Source: an uncultured Oscillibacter sp.
GTDB taxonomy: Bacteria; Bacillota; Clostridia; Oscillospirales; Oscillospiraceae
Direction of reading: 5' to 3'
Assembly (NCBI GenBank): GCA_900544615.1
Contig: UQVS01000008.1
Coordinates: 38,687-102,686, forward strand
DNA: 64,000 bases
The notes beneath the pieces are model-generated. The model did not search any database and was not told where the DNA came from. It saw nothing but the letters and a program-made list of their open reading frames with translations. The position numbers and the translations under genes are program-made. Positions 41,917 through 50,159 of the stretch are shown here, one piece after another (the first letter of the stretch is position 1; the number at the start of each line of letters is the position of its first letter).

Positions 41917-42881
41917 TCCAGACCATTGATTTTGCGCCGCTGGACGGCATCACCAAGGTGGTGTTCCGACAGGTGTGGAGCCGATATTTCGGCGGCGTGG
42001 ACCGCTATTTCATCCCCTTCTTTTCCCCCACGCCCCACCACACCATGACCCCGCGGGATCTCCGGGAGGTGGATTTCGCACACAACGCCAGCCTCCCCTC
42101 CGTGCCGCAGGTGATGACGAAAAACGCCGATGACTTCCTCTGGGCCTGCGAGGTGCTGCGGGATATGGGCTATACCGAGGTCAATCTGAATCTGGGCTGT
42201 CCCTCCGGCACCGTTACTGCCAAGGGCAAAGGCTCCGGCTTTCTGGCCCATCCTGAGGAGCTGGCCGCCTTTTTCGATGCAGTATTCGTCCGCAATCCCC
42301 TGCCGGTGTCCGTCAAGACCCGGCTGGGCTATGAGACGCCGGAGGAATTCCGCACTCTGCTGGAGATCTACAACCGCTATCCCATCGCCTGCCTGACCAT
42401 CCACCCGCGGGTACGGAAGGAAAAGTACCGCGGCCCGGTTCATCTGGACGCCTTTGCCGATGCGCTGGCCGCCAGCCGCAACCCGGTGTGCTACAATGGC
42501 GACCTGCGGACGGTGGAGGAAGTCCGCACATTGGAAAGCCGCTTCCCCGCCGTTTCCCATGTGATGATCGGCCGGGGACTGGTGGCCGATCCTGCGCTGG
42601 CCCGAAAGCTGCGGGGGGGCGCAGGTGTCACCCGGAAAGAACTGTCGGAGTTTCTGGCGGCGCTGTATCAGGGCTACACGGACTTCTATCAGGGACAGGT
42701 GCCTACCGCCGCCCAGCGGATGCGGGAGGTCTGGTTTTACCTGATCCACCTCTTTGACGATGCAGAAAAGCTGAACAAGCAGCTGCGCCGGTTCCGCACC
42801 CCGGCGGAATACGAACGGATCCAGGCTGAAATTCTGGCCTCCTGCCCCCTGCGCTCCGCTTCGCAGGGAGATCTTATCTGA
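41913..42881 (+). CDS. tRNA-dihydrouridine synthase
   Basis: 322 residues. FMN TIM-barrel enzyme: TIDFAPLDGITKVVFRQVWS, QVMTKNADDFLWACEVLRDM, the catalytic cysteine in EVNLNLGCPSGTVTAKGKGS near 96, KTRLGYETPEEF, IHPRVRKEKYRGPVH, NGDLRTVEEV and MIGRGLVADP. Reduces uridines in tRNA D-loops. The DusA/B/C subclass is not assigned. Translationally coupled to the Spx-like gene by an ATGA overlap. Confidence 0.93.
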   Translation: MIQTIDFAPLDGITKVVFRQVWSRYFGGVDRYFIPFFSPTPHHTMTPRDLREVDFAHNASLPSVPQVMTKNADDFLWACEVLRDMGYTEVNLNLGCPSGTVTAKGKGSGFLAHPEELAAFFDAVFVRNPLPVSVKTRLGYETPEEFRTLLEIYNRYPIACLTIHPRVRKEKYRGPVHLDAFADALAASRNPVCYNGDLRTVEEVRTLESRFPAVSHVMIGRGLVADPALARKLRGGAGVTRKELSEFLAALYQGYTDFYQGQVPTAAQRMREVWFYLIHLFDDAEKLNKQLRRFRTPAEYERIQAEILASCPLRSASQGDLI

Positions 42882-42883
42882 GA

Positions 42884-42926
42884 AACAGCAGCGCCTGTGC
42901 CGACGGCACAGGCGCTGCTGTTTTCA
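42884..42926. terminator. Bidirectional terminator between dus and the MATE gene
   Basis: AACAGCAGCGCCTGTGCC / GGCACAGGCGCTGCTGTT with a 3-base loop and TTTTC after; sits between convergent stops. Confidence 0.9.
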
Positions 42927-42932
42927 GGTTTT

Positions 42933-44303
42933 TCAGTAGTGGTCGATTTCGCCCCGTTCCAGCATTTTCAGCCGGTCCAGCACGTGCAGCTGGATGGGAA
43001 CCGAGCAGACAAAGGTCAGAAGATCCGCCACCATCTGCGCCATCTGGATCCCCGGCAGCTTTAGCGTCCACGCAAGAATCCACACAATGGGGATGAAGAA
43101 CAGCCCCTGTCGGGATACCGCCATAAAGGTGGCCGGAACCGTCAGTCCCATGGTCTGCTGGCACATATTGCCCATCACCACCCAGCTTTGCAGGCAGAAG
43201 GTGGCGCACTGGTACCGCAGCGCCGCAGCGCCGATGGCAATCACCTCCGGGTCGTCCCGGAAGATGGCCACCAGCCGGGGAGCCAGCGCAAAGCCAACCA
43301 TGCTGACCGCCAGTAAAAGCGTAAATGTGACCTTGACGCTGAACCAGAAGCCCTCACGCACCCGGCGGTAAAGCCCTGCGCCGTAGTTAAAGCCGCACAC
43401 CGGCTGGAAGCCCTGCCCGAAGCCGATCATGGCCGACCCGCCGAACATCATGACCCGCTGCACCACGCCCATGGCGGCAATGGCGGCGTCCCCATAGGGC
43501 GCGGCGGCGTGGTTCAGGCAGATGGTGGCCACGCTGGCAAGGCCCTGCCGGGCCAGAGAGGGCAGGCCACCCTTGAAGATCCAGAGAAAGTAATAGGGCT
43601 TCAGCCGCACATGGGAGATCCCCAGCCGGAGATTGCCGCCCCGGCGGCAGCCCAGCAGCAACAGGCAGAAGCTGACAAACTGGCTGATGATCGTCGCCCA
43701 TGCCGCGCCGGCGATTCCCATCCGAAAAACAAAGATCAGCAGTGGATCCAGCCCGATATTCAGGATCGCGCCGCTGGTGATACCCACCATGGCATAGGCG
43801 GCGCTGCCCTGAAAGCGCAGCTGGTTGTTCAGCACCAGCGAAGCCGTCATCCACGGCGCTCCCAGCAGGATCACGCTGAGGTATGCCTTGGTATAGGGCA
43901 GGATGGTGTCCGTGGAACCCAGCAGATAGGCCAGCGGCTCCAGAAACAGCAAGCCCAGCACACAGATCAGCACGCCGGTGGCCAGCGCGCTGAAAAATCC
44001 CGTGGAGGCCATTTCCGAGGCTTCCTCGTAGTTCTTATGTCCGATGGCGCGGGAGATGAAGTTGCCGCTGCCCTGACCGAAAAAGAAACCGATGGCCTGA
44101 ATGATCGCCATCAGGGCAAACACCACGCCCACCGCACCGGTGGCGGCATTGCTTTTCAGCATCCCCACAAAAAAGGTGTCTGCCATGTTGTAAAAGGCCG
44201 TCACCAGCATACTCACGATACAGGGCAGCGCCAGCCGCAGGATCAGAGGCCCCACCGGCGTTTCCGTCATCTGCCGGTACTTTTTCATCTGCTGTTCGTC
44301 CAA
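42933..44303 (-). CDS. MATE-family multidrug efflux transporter
   Basis: 456 residues, 12 helices in two MatE halves. ETPVGPLILRLALPCIVSML, YNMADTFFVGML, GQGSGNFISRAIGHKNYEEA in the first half and GFGQGFQPVCGFNYGAGLYR in the second. Exchanges Na+ or H+ for drugs or metabolites. The TTG start at 44301-44303 is preferred because AGGAGG stands 7 bases before it; upstream in-frame ATG has no ribosome site. Standalone gene. Confidence 0.9.
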   Translation of the reverse strand: MDEQQMKKYRQMTETPVGPLILRLALPCIVSMLVTAFYNMADTFFVGMLKSNAATGAVGVVFALMAIIQAIGFFFGQGSGNFISRAIGHKNYEEASEMASTGFFSALATGVLICVLGLLFLEPLAYLLGSTDTILPYTKAYLSVILLGAPWMTASLVLNNQLRFQGSAAYAMVGITSGAILNIGLDPLLIFVFRMGIAGAAWATIISQFVSFCLLLLGCRRGGNLRLGISHVRLKPYYFLWIFKGGLPSLARQGLASVATICLNHAAAPYGDAAIAAMGVVQRVMMFGGSAMIGFGQGFQPVCGFNYGAGLYRRVREGFWFSVKVTFTLLLAVSMVGFALAPRLVAIFRDDPEVIAIGAAALRYQCATFCLQSWVVMGNMCQQTMGLTVPATFMAVSRQGLFFIPIVWILAWTLKLPGIQMAQMVADLLTFVCSVPIQLHVLDRLKMLERGEIDHY

Positions 44304-44423
44304 GGGTATCCCTCCTACAAAAACAAATCTGTCAATTTTGTATATCATAGCACATTTTTAACGGGCTGGAAACCCTTTCCCCCAATTTCACGCTTATTTT
44401 CTTGATTTCGCCCGGTAAAAAGC

Positions 44424-44452
44424 TTGAATCCTTGCCGGGAAATGAGTATAAT
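44424..44452 (+). promoter_or_regulatory. Promoter of the aminotransferase/radical SAM operon
   Basis: TTGAAT (44424-44429) and TATAAT (44447-44452), 17-base spacer. Confidence 0.75.
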
Positions 44453-44521
44453 ATAACAGATTATTGTTTGAGGTAAAACCCCTTATGAAATTTCAGGGAA
44501 TACCCGGAGAGGATGAGACAG

Positions 44522-45796
44522 ATGACTGCATATAAAGATATGACATTGGATCAACGGAGGGCGGAATATGCAGCACTGGAGACAGTGTTTGAGAATCTGA
44601 AGGCTCAGGGGCTGAAGCTGGATATGACCCGCGGCAAGCCCTGCAAGGATCAGCTGGACATGGTGTCCGATATTTTCGATACCCTTAACAAGCCGGAAGA
44701 TTTTATTGTGGACGGCATCGATATCCGCAACTACGGCGCACTGTCCGGTCTGCCGGAGGCCAAGCGCCTGTTCGCCAACCTTCTGGACTGCAAGCCCAAG
44801 CAGGTGTTCGTAGGCGGCAACGCCAGCTTACAGCTGATGTACGGCGTCATCGACAGCGCCTTTATCCATGGCCGCCTCCACAGCCCCCGCCCCTGGTGCA
44901 AGGAGCCCATCGTCAAGTGGCTGTGCCCCGCCCCCGGCTATGACCGCCACTTCAAGCTGACGGAATCCTTCGGCTTCGAGCTGATCACCATTCCCATGAC
45001 GGAAGAAGGCCCGGATATGGACGCCGTGGAGGAGGCCATCAAGGATCCGGCGGTCAAGGGTATCTGGTGCGTCCCCAAGTACTCCAACCCCGAAGGCATC
45101 ATCTATTCCAAGGAGACCATCATCCGCATGGCCTCCATGAAGCCCGCTGCGCCGGACTTCACCATCATGTGGGATAACGCCTACTGCGTCCACGAATTCG
45201 ACGGCGACTATGTGGAGTTCCCGGACATCCTGCACCAGTGCAAGAAATACGGCAACTACGACATGGTGTACGAGTTCGCCTCCACCTCCAAGATCACCTT
45301 CCCCGGCGACGGCGTGGCCTGCATGGCCACCTCCGAGGCCAATCTGGAGGATTTCGAGAAATGGATCGGCATCCAGACCATCTCCTACGATAAGGTGAAT
45401 CAGCAGCGCCATGTGCTGTATCTCCAGAACCGGGCGCACACCCTGAAGCTGATGAAGAAGCACGCCGCCGTCATGGCCCCCAAGTTTGAGGCGGTCCTCT
45501 CCATTCTGGACCGGGAGATCGCACCGCTGGGGATTGCCAACTGGAGCCACCCCAAGGGCGGCTACTTCGTCTCCTTTGACGCCATGCCCGGCACCGCCAA
45601 GCGGACGCTGGCGCTGTGCAAAGAGGCCGGCGTGGCCATGACCGCCGCCGGCGCCACCTTCCCCTACGGCATCGACCCCAACGACAGCAATATCCGAATC
45701 GCCCCCTCCTTCCCGCCGGTAGAGGACGTGGAAAAGGCTATCACGGTGTTCTGCACCTGCGTTAAAATGTCCGCACTGGAGAAGCTGGGTCTATGA
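44522..45796 (+). CDS. Atypical aminotransferase of the aspartate aminotransferase Ic type (PF12897-like)
   Basis: About 424 residues, fold-type I PLP enzyme. LKAQGLKLDMTRGKPCKDQL at the N-terminus, IDIRNYGALSGLPEAKRLFA, FVGGNASLQLMYGVIDSAFI, WCVPKYSNPEGIIYSKETII, IMWDNAYCVHEFDG, FASTSKITFPGDGVACMATS with the PLP lysine. This is the divergent subgroup reported to include true aspartate aminotransferases. ATG at 44513 is also possible (three more residues); spacing to GAGAGG favours 44522. Ends overlapping the radical SAM gene (ATGA). Confidence 0.88.
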   Translation: MTAYKDMTLDQRRAEYAALETVFENLKAQGLKLDMTRGKPCKDQLDMVSDIFDTLNKPEDFIVDGIDIRNYGALSGLPEAKRLFANLLDCKPKQVFVGGNASLQLMYGVIDSAFIHGRLHSPRPWCKEPIVKWLCPAPGYDRHFKLTESFGFELITIPMTEEGPDMDAVEEAIKDPAVKGIWCVPKYSNPEGIIYSKETIIRMASMKPAAPDFTIMWDNAYCVHEFDGDYVEFPDILHQCKKYGNYDMVYEFASTSKITFPGDGVACMATSEANLEDFEKWIGIQTISYDKVNQQRHVLYLQNRAHTLKLMKKHAAVMAPKFEAVLSILDREIAPLGIANWSHPKGGYFVSFDAMPGTAKRTLALCKEAGVAMTAAGATFPYGIDPNDSNIRIAPSFPPVEDVEKAITVFCTCVKMSALEKLGL

Positions 45797-46662
45797 GATA
45801 TCAGGGCATGGTTTACCGGCCTCCCTCCGAGGCCTACAGTCTGATCGTTCAGGTGACTTACGGGTGCAGCCATAATACCTGCGCCTTTTGCAGTATGTAC
45901 AAGGAAAAGCGCTTTGCCCTGCGGCCGCTGAACGAGGTGCTGGAGGATTTTCAGATGGCGCGCCGGCAGTACCGCAGCGTCCGCCGCATTTTCCTGGCGG
46001 ACGGCGATGCCCTGATCCGGAAGGCCAGCGAACTCTACACGATTCTGGACACCATCCGGGAGCTGTTCCCGGAATGTGAGCGGGTCACCAGCTACGCTTC
46101 CCCCAGCAGCATCCGGCTGCGGACGGACGAGGAGCTGCAAACCCTCCGGGCCAAGGGGCTTACCATGGTCTACATGGGGTTGGAGTCCGGCAGCGACAAG
46201 GTGCTGACCCTGATGCGTAAGGGCCATCCCGCAGCGGAGATCATCGAAATGGGACAGAAGGTCCGGCGGAACGGCATGGCGCTGTCCGTCACCGCCATCA
46301 CCGGTCTGGGCGGGCCGGATCTGCTGGAAGAACACGCCGTCAAGACCGCCGAGGCGTTCAACGCCATGAACCCGGAATACATCGGGATGCTGACGCTGAT
46401 GGTGGAGCCGGGTACGCCGCTGTGCGACTGGGTGCATGACGGCAGCTTCCGCCTGCTGGATCAACATCAGGTGCTGAAGGAAACGGAGCTGCTGGTGCAG
46501 CACTTTGACAGCCCCGGCAGCGTGTTCCGCATGAACCATGCCAGCAACTATCTGGATCTCCGGGGGACGCTGAATCAGGATCAGGACGCCTTGTTGGCGG
46601 CCATTCACCGGGCGGAGCAGGATCTCAGCTGCCTGCGGCCTGAAAGCTGGCGGGGGCTGTGA
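45793..46662 (+). CDS. Radical SAM protein of unknown specificity
   Basis: 289 residues. The 4Fe-4S cysteines are in VTYGCSHNTCAFCSMY, spaced C-x4-C-x2-C (Cys 25, 30, 33) rather than the usual C-x3-C-x2-C, a spacing known in several oxygen-independent coproporphyrinogen-oxidase/HemN-like and uncharacterised groups. FLADGDALIRK, YMGLESGSDKVLTLMRKGHP and AITGLGGPD follow the standard TIM-barrel order. No auxiliary cluster domain is seen. Coupled by ATGA overlap to the aminotransferase. Confidence 0.88.
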   Translation: MRYQGMVYRPPSEAYSLIVQVTYGCSHNTCAFCSMYKEKRFALRPLNEVLEDFQMARRQYRSVRRIFLADGDALIRKASELYTILDTIRELFPECERVTSYASPSSIRLRTDEELQTLRAKGLTMVYMGLESGSDKVLTLMRKGHPAAEIIEMGQKVRRNGMALSVTAITGLGGPDLLEEHAVKTAEAFNAMNPEYIGMLTLMVEPGTPLCDWVHDGSFRLLDQHQVLKETELLVQHFDSPGSVFRMNHASNYLDLRGTLNQDQDALLAAIHRAEQDLSCLRPESWRGL

Positions 46663-46733
46663 CCCGTTTTTCTGTGCCTGCGATCCGCAGAGCTTTGCAG
46701 GCCGGCTGTATCGCAGCGCAATAGGTAATCAGA

Positions 46734-46770
46734 ACGCCCCTGTGCATAAAAGCACAGGGGCGTGATTTTA
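46734..46770. terminator. Bidirectional terminator
   Basis: ACGCCCCTGTGC / GCACAGGGGCGT stem with a 6-base loop, GATTTTAT on the plus side; it serves the radical SAM gene and the convergent marR gene. Confidence 0.85.
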
Positions 46771-47193
46771 TAATTCGCCGATCATGGCGGCCAGCTTTTC
46801 GGAATAGTCCCGGTTCAGCTGAATCAGCATGGCCTGCTCCTCCGGCGACCAGCTCTCATAGATTCGGTTTTCCAGAGCAACCAGCCGGCAGACCGTTTTC
46901 TCCGCCAGCTGATGTCCGATCTCCGTGAGCCGCGCGCAGGTGTTGCGTCCGCCGCCCGGCGTCAGCTCCAGCAGCCCCGCCCGCTCCATCTTTTTCAGAG
47001 CGGAATTGATGGTGGTTTTGCTGACGCCTGTAATGGCAGTCAGCTCCGTCTGGAGCATTTCCGGCTCGTTGGTCGCCAGCACATACAGGATCCAGAATTC
47101 ACTGTCCGGCAGCCCCATTTTCACCGCCGCCTCATGATAGCTGCGCTGGATCTGCCCGTCGATCCGATTGAATTCCTGAAAGGCGCTTTTCAT
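46768..47193 (-). CDS. MarR-family transcriptional regulator
   Basis: 141 residues. Winged helix: FWILYVLATNEPEMLQTELT, AITGVSKTTINSALKKMERA with the recognition helix, and wing GLLELTPGGGRNTCARLTEI. N- and C-terminal helices form the dimer. It is the second gene after a MATE pump (14-base gap), and the pump promoter carries a perfect inverted repeat, so autorepression of the operon is likely. The ATG at 47191-47193 has GGAG 8 bases upstream; an ATG two codons earlier is too close. Confidence 0.9.
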   Translation of the reverse strand: MKSAFQEFNRIDGQIQRSYHEAAVKMGLPDSEFWILYVLATNEPEMLQTELTAITGVSKTTINSALKKMERAGLLELTPGGGRNTCARLTEIGHQLAEKTVCRLVALENRIYESWSPEEQAMLIQLNRDYSEKLAAMIGEL

Positions 47194-47207
47194 CGTCATG
47201 TCTCCTC

Positions 47208-48539
47208 TCAAGCGTAGCCGTATTTCTTCCTGTTCCGCATCAGACAGGCAATGGACAGGAGCAGCGCCAGCGCCTCCGCCGCGATCACCGCGCCCCACAC
47301 GCCGTCGATGCCCCAGATCACCGGCAGGATCAGAATGGCCGCAATCTGAAAGGCCAGAGTCCGCGCAAAGGAGATCAGGGCGGAAGTCAGGCCGTCGTTC
47401 AGTGCCGTAAAGAACGAGGAGGCATAGATGTTGAAGCCGACGATCAGGAAGGACAGGGCATAAATGGAAAATGCCCGGATGGTGGTTGACAGGAGTGCCG
47501 CATCGTAGGACATGAAGATCACGGACAGCGGACGCGCCAGCAGCAGCGCGGCCGCTGTCAGGAGTATGCTTGTGACTGCCGTCAGCAGCACGCTTTTCCG
47601 CAGCAGTCCCCGCAGCTCTCCCTGATTTCCTGCCCCGTAGTGAAAGCTGACAATGGGGGCGCTGCCAATGGAATAGCCCAGAAAAACAGACACAAAAATG
47701 AAGTTCACATACATGATGACCCCGAATACCGCTACGCCGTCCGCCCCCATCAGGCGCATGAGCTGCCAGTTATACAGCATATTGACCAGAGACATGGAAA
47801 CATTGGTCATAAACTCGGAGGATCCGTTGGCGCAGGCTTTTCCCAGCGTCCGAATATCCAGCGCCGCGCGGCACAGATGCAGCTTGCTTCGGTTAGGAAC
47901 GATAAAATACACCAGTGGAATCATGCCGCCGATCATCTGGCTGATGCTGGTCGCCAGCGCCGCGCCCACGACTCCCCAGTGGAAAACGGCAACAAACAGC
48001 GCGTCCAGAACCATATTGGACACACCGGCGGCAACGGTGATGTACAGGCCGAAATTGGGCCGCTCCGCCGTGACCAGAAAGCTTTGAAAGGTATTTTGCA
48101 GCATGAAGGGGATCAGCGCCGCCAGAACGATCCGGCCATAGGTGACGCAGATCGGCGCCATCTGCTCATCCGCCCCTAAAAAACGGGCCACCGGCTCCAT
48201 CAGCAGGATCCCGCCAATGGTGAATACCGCGCCGATTGCAAGCAGAACATAGATCAGCATGGAGAAGATCTCGTTGGCCCGCCGTTCATCGCCCGTCCCC
48301 AGTGTGAAGGAAACCAGCGCGCTGCCGCCGGTGCCGATCATAAAGCCGCCCGCTCCCAGGATCATCAGAAACGGTATGATGAGATTGACGGCGGCAAACG
48401 CCTCAGCCCCCGCAAAGTTGGAAACGAATACGCCGTCCACAACGCCATAGATGGAGGAAAAGACCATCATGACAATGGATGGGAGGGTAAAGCGCAGCAG
48501 CTTTCCATATGTAAAATGCTCGGAAATTTGAATATTCAT
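47208..48539 (-). CDS. MATE-family multidrug efflux transporter (MarR-controlled)
   Basis: 443 residues, 12 helices. GKLLRFTLPSIVMMVFSSIY and VVDGVFVSNFAGAEAFAAVN at the start, GGSALVSFTLGTGDERRANE, and YSIGSAPIVSFHYGAGNQGE in the second half. This is the NorM/DinF/MepA superfamily, closest in feel to MepA, which in Staphylococcus is also paired with a MarR repressor. AAGGAG before the ATG. Confidence 0.92.
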   Translation of the reverse strand: MNIQISEHFTYGKLLRFTLPSIVMMVFSSIYGVVDGVFVSNFAGAEAFAAVNLIIPFLMILGAGGFMIGTGGSALVSFTLGTGDERRANEIFSMLIYVLLAIGAVFTIGGILLMEPVARFLGADEQMAPICVTYGRIVLAALIPFMLQNTFQSFLVTAERPNFGLYITVAAGVSNMVLDALFVAVFHWGVVGAALATSISQMIGGMIPLVYFIVPNRSKLHLCRAALDIRTLGKACANGSSEFMTNVSMSLVNMLYNWQLMRLMGADGVAVFGVIMYVNFIFVSVFLGYSIGSAPIVSFHYGAGNQGELRGLLRKSVLLTAVTSILLTAAALLLARPLSVIFMSYDAALLSTTIRAFSIYALSFLIVGFNIYASSFFTALNDGLTSALISFARTLAFQIAAILILPVIWGIDGVWGAVIAAEALALLLSIACLMRNRKKYGYA

Positions 48540-48558
48540 GAAAAAACTCCTTGTGCAG

Positions 48559-48610
48559 TATATCCGAAATCGTACTTGTGCATATTAGTACGATTTCGGA
48601 TATAAGTCAA
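48559..48610 (-). promoter_or_regulatory. MATE-marR promoter with a 17-bp perfect inverted repeat operator
   Basis: TATATCCGAAATCGTAC (48559-48575) and its exact inverse (48588-48604) flank a 12-base centre. On the minus strand TTGACT (48605-48610) and TAATAT (48582-48587) are spaced 17 bases, and the spacer is exactly the distal arm. The proximal arm covers the transcription start. A repressor bound here would block polymerase. Confidence 0.85.
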
Positions 48611-48641
48611 GCTTTATTTTTCATCGCAGTGAAAAAGCTCC

Positions 48642-48672
48642 TTGACTCTATAACTATTATAGAGTTTATAAT
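48642..48672 (+). promoter_or_regulatory. MerR-type promoter of the second MATE gene (19-bp spacer with palindrome)
   Basis: TTGACT (48642-48647) and TATAAT (48667-48672) are separated by 19 bases, two more than optimal. ACTCTATAA (48645-48653) and TTATAGAGT (48657-48665) form a perfect palindrome inside the spacer. This geometry is diagnostic of MerR-family activated promoters, and a MerR-type regulator gene is in the same operon. Confidence 0.88.
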
Positions 48673-48681
48673 AATATCTAC

Positions 48682-48767
48682 CGGATAAAACGCAGTGTGG
48701 TTTATCCGTGCGGCAGCGACCGCGCAATTCTATAAAAACGGCCCCGTTGGGCTGCTTTTATAGAATT
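48682..48767 (+). promoter_or_regulatory. Two stable hairpins in the MATE/merR leader
   Basis: CGGATAAA / TTTATCCG (48682-48708) and AATTCTATAAAA / TTTTATAGAATT (48726-48737 with 48756-48767, 18-base loop). They lie between the MerR promoter and the MATE start. An attenuator or drug-responsive leader is possible; no known class recognised. Confidence 0.5.
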
Positions 48768-48798
48768 CAGTTCGATTGAAAAGAAAGGCCAACTGTTT

Positions 48799-50157
48799 AT
48801 GGAAAAAAATCTGACCACCGGCAGCGTGTTCAAAAATGTAATCTATTTCTCGCTGCCATACCTGCTCTCCTACTTTCTGCAAACGCTCTACGGCATGGCC
48901 GACCTGTTCATGATCGGTCAGTTTGAGGGCGTTGCCAGTACAACGGCCGTATCCGTCGGCTCACAGGTCATGCATATGCTCACCGTCATGATCGTAGGGC
49001 TTGCCATGGGAACCACCGTCAGCATCGGGCAAGCCGTTGGTGCAGGAAACCGAAAGCAGGCCGCGCAGAACATCGGAAACACCGTGACGCTGTTTATGGC
49101 GGTTTCCGTCACGCTGATGGTAATTCTGCTTGTACTGGTTCGGCCCATCGTTTCCGTGATGTCCACCCCGGCAGAAGCATCGGACGGCACAGCCGCCTAT
49201 CTCACCATCTGCTTGATCGGGATCCCGTTTATCACGGCGTACAATATCATCAGTTCCATTTTCCGCGGTCTGGGCGATAGCAAAAGCCCGATGTACTTCA
49301 TCGCCGTGGCCTGCGCCGCGAATATCGCTCTGGACTATCTTTTTATGGGCGCTCTGGGACTGGGACCTGCGGGCGCGGCGCTTGGCACAACGCTTTCTCA
49401 GGCGGTCAGCGTGGCCGTTTCGCTGGCTGTGATCCTCAAAAGGAAAAGCATTGTTCTGGAAAAGAGCGATTTCCGTCCCTGCCGCCCGATCATGGGAAAA
49501 ATTCTGAAGATCGGTATTCCCGTTGCCTTTCAGGACGGCCTGATCCAGATTGCCTTTATCGTCATTACGATCATCGCCAATCAGAGAGGGCTGAATGATG
49601 CGGCGGCAGTCGGCATTGTCGAAAAGGTCATCAGCTTCCTGTTCCTGGTTCCCTCCTCCATGCTGTCCAGCGTTTCAGCGCTGGGCGCGCAGAATATCGG
49701 CGCCGGGAAACCCGGCCGGGCAGTCCAGACGCTGCGGTACGCCATCATGCTTGCCACGGGCTTCGGTGTTCTGGCCACGGTCACAGTTCAGTTCATCGCC
49801 GAGCCGATTGTCGCTCTGTTCACAGACTCCAGCACGGCGAACGGCGCAGAGGTCGTCCGCTTTGGCGGGCAGTATCTCCGCGGGTACATTTTTGACTGCA
49901 TTTTTGCCGGAATTCATTTCAGCTTCAGCGGCTATTTCTGCGCCTGCGGAAAATCCGGCCTGTCCTTCCTGCATAATATTGTGGCCATTGCGCTGGTGCG
50001 TGTGCCGGGCGTTTACCTGACCTCGCGGCTCTTCCCCACGACCCTGTTCCCCATGGGATTGGCTACGGCCACCGGCTCTCTGCTGTCGGTAATCATCTGC
50101 CTGATTGCATTCGCCATCATTTGCCGTAAATCACCCCTTGTTCAGCCGGAGGGATAA
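48799..50157 (+). CDS. MATE-family multidrug efflux transporter (MerR-controlled)
   Basis: 452 residues, 12 helices. GSVFKNVIYFSLPYLLSYFL, QTLYGMADLFMIGQFEGVAS, TTVSIGQAVGAGNRKQAAQN, and VPSSMLSSVSALGAQNIGAG in the second half. It differs clearly from the neighbouring MATE protein, so it is not a recent duplicate. AAAGG before the ATG. The merR gene begins 2 bases after its stop. Confidence 0.92.
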   Translation: MEKNLTTGSVFKNVIYFSLPYLLSYFLQTLYGMADLFMIGQFEGVASTTAVSVGSQVMHMLTVMIVGLAMGTTVSIGQAVGAGNRKQAAQNIGNTVTLFMAVSVTLMVILLVLVRPIVSVMSTPAEASDGTAAYLTICLIGIPFITAYNIISSIFRGLGDSKSPMYFIAVACAANIALDYLFMGALGLGPAGAALGTTLSQAVSVAVSLAVILKRKSIVLEKSDFRPCRPIMGKILKIGIPVAFQDGLIQIAFIVITIIANQRGLNDAAAVGIVEKVISFLFLVPSSMLSSVSALGAQNIGAGKPGRAVQTLRYAIMLATGFGVLATVTVQFIAEPIVALFTDSSTANGAEVVRFGGQYLRGYIFDCIFAGIHFSFSGYFCACGKSGLSFLHNIVAIALVRVPGVYLTSRLFPTTLFPMGLATATGSLLSVIICLIAFAIICRKSPLVQPEG

Positions 50158-50159
50158 AC

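Noticed and set aside
42933..44303. Three MATE genes in 7 kb as a recent duplication array
   Set aside because: The three proteins differ throughout, use different start codons and regulators, and are in different orientations; there is no sign of recent copying.
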